This document shows, piece after piece, positions 5,276 through 6,753 of a stretch of 6,753 nt of DNA. Made by a program: the position numbers and the translations under genes. Location of the stretch: positions 219-6,971 of the forward strand of contig PKYZ01000413.1 of assembly GCA_003132865.1 (NCBI GenBank), given 5' to 3'. Within the stretch, counting starts at the first letter, position 1, and each line of letters begins with the position of its first letter. The DNA comes from Bryobacterales bacterium (GTDB taxonomy: Bacteria > Acidobacteriota > Terriglobia > Bryobacterales > Bryobacteraceae). Under the pieces are notes generated by a model that saw nothing but the letters and a program-made list of their open reading frames with translations, had not been told where the DNA came from and did no database searches.

Positions 5276-5430
5276 GCTTCCCGGCATCGGCCTATCTGCG
5301 GAGGGCGACCTCACGCGCCAAATCCGACGTTGCCAACAAGCTCGTCAGCATGTTACTCCATGACCTCAGCCGCAAGATATGTCTTCGCTCCAACTCAATA
5401 TTACAGACGCACGATACGCCGAGGCTGTAG
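5272..5430 (+). CDS. possible small ORF coupled to the XRE gene
   Basis: A frame of 52 codons begins at GTG 5272, overlapping the XRE stop as GTGA, and ends at TAG 5428-5430, inside the HNH gene in another frame. Its first part (SFPASAYLRRATSRAKSDVA, NKLVSMLLHDLSRK) is basic and could form helices; no family is recognised. The GTGA overlap is typical of translational coupling and would carry ribosomes towards the HNH start at 5379, which lacks a clear ribosome binding site. It may be a real small protein, a coupling device, or chance. Confidence 0.3.
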   Translation: MSFPASAYLRRATSRAKSDVANKLVSMLLHDLSRKICLRSNSILQTHDTPRL

Positions 5431-6032
5431 AGGCCGCATTTGGCAGCAATTGCTGCTACTGTTACCAGCCGCTAGAAGAGGATCGGACCTCGGTTGAGCA
5501 TCTTGAGGGCATGAACCGGTTCCGCCTCGGGCTACATATTCCGGGGAACGTGGTCCTCGCATGCAAACGATGCAATGGAGAAAAGCGTCGCGACGACCAA
5601 CTGGATCGGCTCACGCTGGCGGAATGCGGTTGGGAATCCTTTCTCTCGCATGACTCAACGCGCTGTGTGGCGACCTGCAATACCTGCCGCTATTGGAGAA
5701 CGGTTTGGCCAGACCCAACGGAACGGTCGGAAGCCATGAAGAACGCCACGCAGAAGATTGCCGTCTTTCGCAGCCAGTATCCCGCATCGTTGCAGTGGAG
5801 TCGGGGTACCCGAACTTTCCTGAGACAGACGGTCGACTCGCTTTATCGTGCTTGTCAGGAGTTTGCAACAGGTCAAATCAGAAAAACCGTCGACGAGGCC
5901 TATTTCAGTCTTAGCGAGGACGTTAGCCTACAGGCCGCCTCGCAGGTTTCCAGCGAACGCGAGCGCCGCGGGCCAGAAGCTCCCGTCCAAAGCTCCGACC
6001 CATCGCTTCGGGCATCGAGAAAGGGCGGCTAG
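5379..6032 (+). CDS. HNH endonuclease with zinc-binding cysteines
   Basis: An intact 217-residue protein with an HNH (beta-beta-alpha metal) nuclease domain near its N-terminus. CCYCYQPL (C25, C28) and ACKRCNGEK (C62, C65) give a zinc-holding four-cysteine frame. EHLEGMNRF (E40, H41) holds the general-base histidine, and GNVVLACKRCN holds N58 and N66 in place of the second N and H. A further cluster, CVATCNTC at 96-103, is unusual and may bind a second metal ion. The C-terminal half is helical (about 115-185) and ends in a disordered charged tail. The domain predicts nicking or double-strand cleavage of DNA; substrate and specificity cannot be read. ATG 5379 is the first start after an in-frame stop at 5361 and has no good ribosome binding site, suggesting coupling to upstream translation. 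It follows the XRE gene on the same strand and is probably under its control. Confidence 0.85.
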   Translation: MSSLQLNITDARYAEAVEAAFGSNCCYCYQPLEEDRTSVEHLEGMNRFRLGLHIPGNVVLACKRCNGEKRRDDQLDRLTLAECGWESFLSHDSTRCVATCNTCRYWRTVWPDPTERSEAMKNATQKIAVFRSQYPASLQWSRGTRTFLRQTVDSLYRACQEFATGQIRKTVDEAYFSLSEDVSLQAASQVSSERERRGPEAPVQSSDPSLRASRKGG

Positions 6033-6050
6033 GAGCTAGGAAGGCCGCCC
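6023..6050. other. inverted repeat at the end of the HNH gene
   Basis: GGGCGGC (6023-6029) and GCCGCCC (6044-6050) form a 7-bp stem with a 14-base loop that includes the TAG stop. The nearest T-run is at 6079-6083, about 29 bases beyond the stem, so this is not a standard intrinsic terminator, though it may slow transcription or protect the mRNA end. Just after it, CCCGTAATC occurs twice (6048-6056 and 6060-6068). Confidence 0.4.
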
Positions 6051-6085
6051 GTAATCGAGCCCGTAATCAGGCCCCACCTTTTTCT

Positions 6086-6566
6086 TACCACCCAAAGACA
6101 CACCACCCCACCATCGTAGGCGGTTCCGTCAAGCATGGCGGCCCTGATCTCGGCCCCACTAGCAGGCTGCGGAAAAACTCATTTGGAGACCTGAATTAAC
6201 AGTTAGCAACATCCGTAAGTGGTTGATTCTACGTAAAGCGCTTAGCAGTTTTTAAGGCTTTTTGACCATGGAAAATCGTTTTTCCGCAGCCTGCTAGAGC
6301 CCGCCAAGCGTGGGCGGCCCTTGGCGTTGATGGCCTCGGAGTCGCGGATAGGCCGCCGGAGCGTCGTGGCATTCCAATGAAGTCACCTGACTGTGCGCAT
6401 GGTGGCACGGCTTCAGGGGTTCCCAGGTGAATGGCAGTTTTCTGGCAGCAAGACAGCCGCGTATCGGCAGGTAGGTAACGCCTTCCCCGCGCCATTCGCG
6501 AAGGCAATTGCCGAATCGGTAGCCTCCTGTCTCGCACATGCCCGTCTCGTGCGAGTGGCCGGATGA
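6086..6566 (+). pseudogene. C-terminal part of a C5 cytosine DNA methyltransferase, interrupted
   Basis: Before the inserted element the frame reads HHPTIVGGSVKHGGPDLGPT; after it, RARQAWAALGVDGLGVADRP. Following a frame change near 6376-6380 it reads HLTVRMVARLQGFPGEW, then FSGSKTAAYRQVGNAFPAPF and a stop at 6564-6566. RLQGFP and the YRQVGNAFP block are conserved motifs IX and X of 5-methylcytosine methyltransferases, which protect DNA in type II R-M systems. The catalytic PCQ motif, the SAM-binding motif I and most of the target-recognition region are absent: sequence upstream of about 6086 belongs to other genes. The gene was therefore cut at its 5' side, interrupted by the 131-bp element and frameshifted, so it cannot make an enzyme. 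The last codons overlap the next gene as ATGA. The left limit is approximate. Confidence 0.85.
6163..6293. mobile_element. MITE-like element with perfect terminal inverted repeats and CTAG duplication
   Basis: CAGGCTGCGGAAAAAC at 6163-6178 and its exact reverse complement at 6278-6293 bound a 131-bp element. CTAG stands on both sides (6159-6162 and 6294-6297). Removing the element and one CTAG restores an unbroken methyltransferase reading frame (GGC CCC ACT AGA GCC, GPTRA), which proves insertion with a 4-bp target duplication. The inside is AT-richer than its surroundings and has no ORF, so the element is non-autonomous and must have been moved by a transposase supplied elsewhere. A 4-bp CTAG target fits the YTAR preference of the IS5 group, while the GCTGCGGAAAAA end recalls IS1182-type elements; I do not assign a family. 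The palindrome AAGCGCTT lies at 6236-6243. Confidence 0.88.
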
Positions 6567-6753
6567 ATCGCAACAAACCGAAAGAGCCAATCAAACGCTC
6601 GCTGGGGTCCAGAGCGAGGCTTCGGGCCTACATCCTGGCCAACGTCGGCCGCGTCCTAGACTCCGTCGAACTCCGCAAAGCCTCGGGCGACGCCAGCGAA
6701 TGGGGAAGGCGTGTGCGCGAACTGCGCACCGAAGAGGGCTACCAAATCCTCAT
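6563..6753 (+). CDS. N-terminal part of a probable HNH-type restriction endonuclease, cut by window end
   Basis: ATG 6563 overlaps the methyltransferase stop (ATGA) and opens a frame that runs to the window end, giving 63 codons. It reads a basic leader (MNRNKPKEPIKRSLGSRARL), RAYILANVGRVLDSVELRKA and ASEWGRRVRELRTEEGYQIL. This pattern (a helix, ILANVG..VLDS.EL, then SEW.RRVRELR.EEGYQI) is the winged-helix DNA-reading domain that precedes the HNH catalytic domain in a group of endonucleases paired with C5 methyltransferases. The catalytic part would lie beyond the window. Position and overlap support a type II R-M operon in the order M then R. The visible part carries no stop or frameshift although the methyltransferase is broken. 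The start is certain; nuclease identity is inferred. Confidence 0.7.
   Translation, partial: MNRNKPKEPIKRSLGSRARLRAYILANVGRVLDSVELRKASGDASEWGRRVRELRTEEGYQIL

Noticed and set aside
6044..6083. Intrinsic terminator after the HNH gene
   Set aside because: The stem at 6023-6050 is not followed closely by a T-run; the T-run at 6079-6083 is too far away and lies in the methyltransferase remnant.
6229..6594. - strand frames over the methyltransferase end
   Set aside because: They are shadows of the + strand methyltransferase motifs RLQGFP and YRQVGNAFP and cross the inserted element.

Overview
The window is high in G+C and looks like a stretch of an environmental bacterial chromosome. Nothing in it identifies the host, so I give no taxon. 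It reads as an accessory or defence island with many decayed genes: toxin-antitoxin (TA) modules, restriction-modification (R-M) remnants, an ATPase of GHKL type, an XRE regulator with an HNH nuclease, and a small transposon-like element.

Left part (1-1930): two related TA modules lie in tandem on the + strand. In both the antitoxin is intact and the RelE/ParE-type toxin is broken: the first is cut to about 30 codons and the second is frameshifted. On the - strand there is a 35-codon fragment of the N-terminus of a type I methyltransferase (hsdM) and an intact higA antitoxin with no higB. Head to head with higA is a third antitoxin on the + strand, broken by a frameshifting deletion. It is followed by an 8-codon stub of a ParE toxin. 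The stretch 1927-2263 has no recognisable gene but holds a strong hairpin and a 37-bp direct repeat.

Middle (2264-4595): an intact 547-residue protein has the three GHKL ATPase motifs and an Hsp90/MutL-like layout. It is convergent with a 188-codon gene of unknown function that appears to have lost its normal stop. The stretch 4596-4913 holds no gene I recognise.

Right part (4914-6753): an 18-bp perfect palindrome precedes an XRE-family repressor gene. That gene is followed by a possible small coupled ORF and an intact HNH endonuclease gene, in a compact self-contained layout. Directly after it comes the 3' end of a C5 cytosine methyltransferase gene, without its catalytic N-terminal part. 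This remnant is interrupted by a 131-bp element with 16-bp perfect terminal inverted repeats and a CTAG target duplication, and it also carries a frameshift. Its stop overlaps the ATG of an open gene that runs off the window and resembles the winged-helix start of HNH restriction endonucleases.

Together the region records repeated arrival and loss of mobile defence genes. The genes most likely still active are the GHKL ATPase, the XRE/HNH pair, higA, and perhaps the terminal restriction nuclease.
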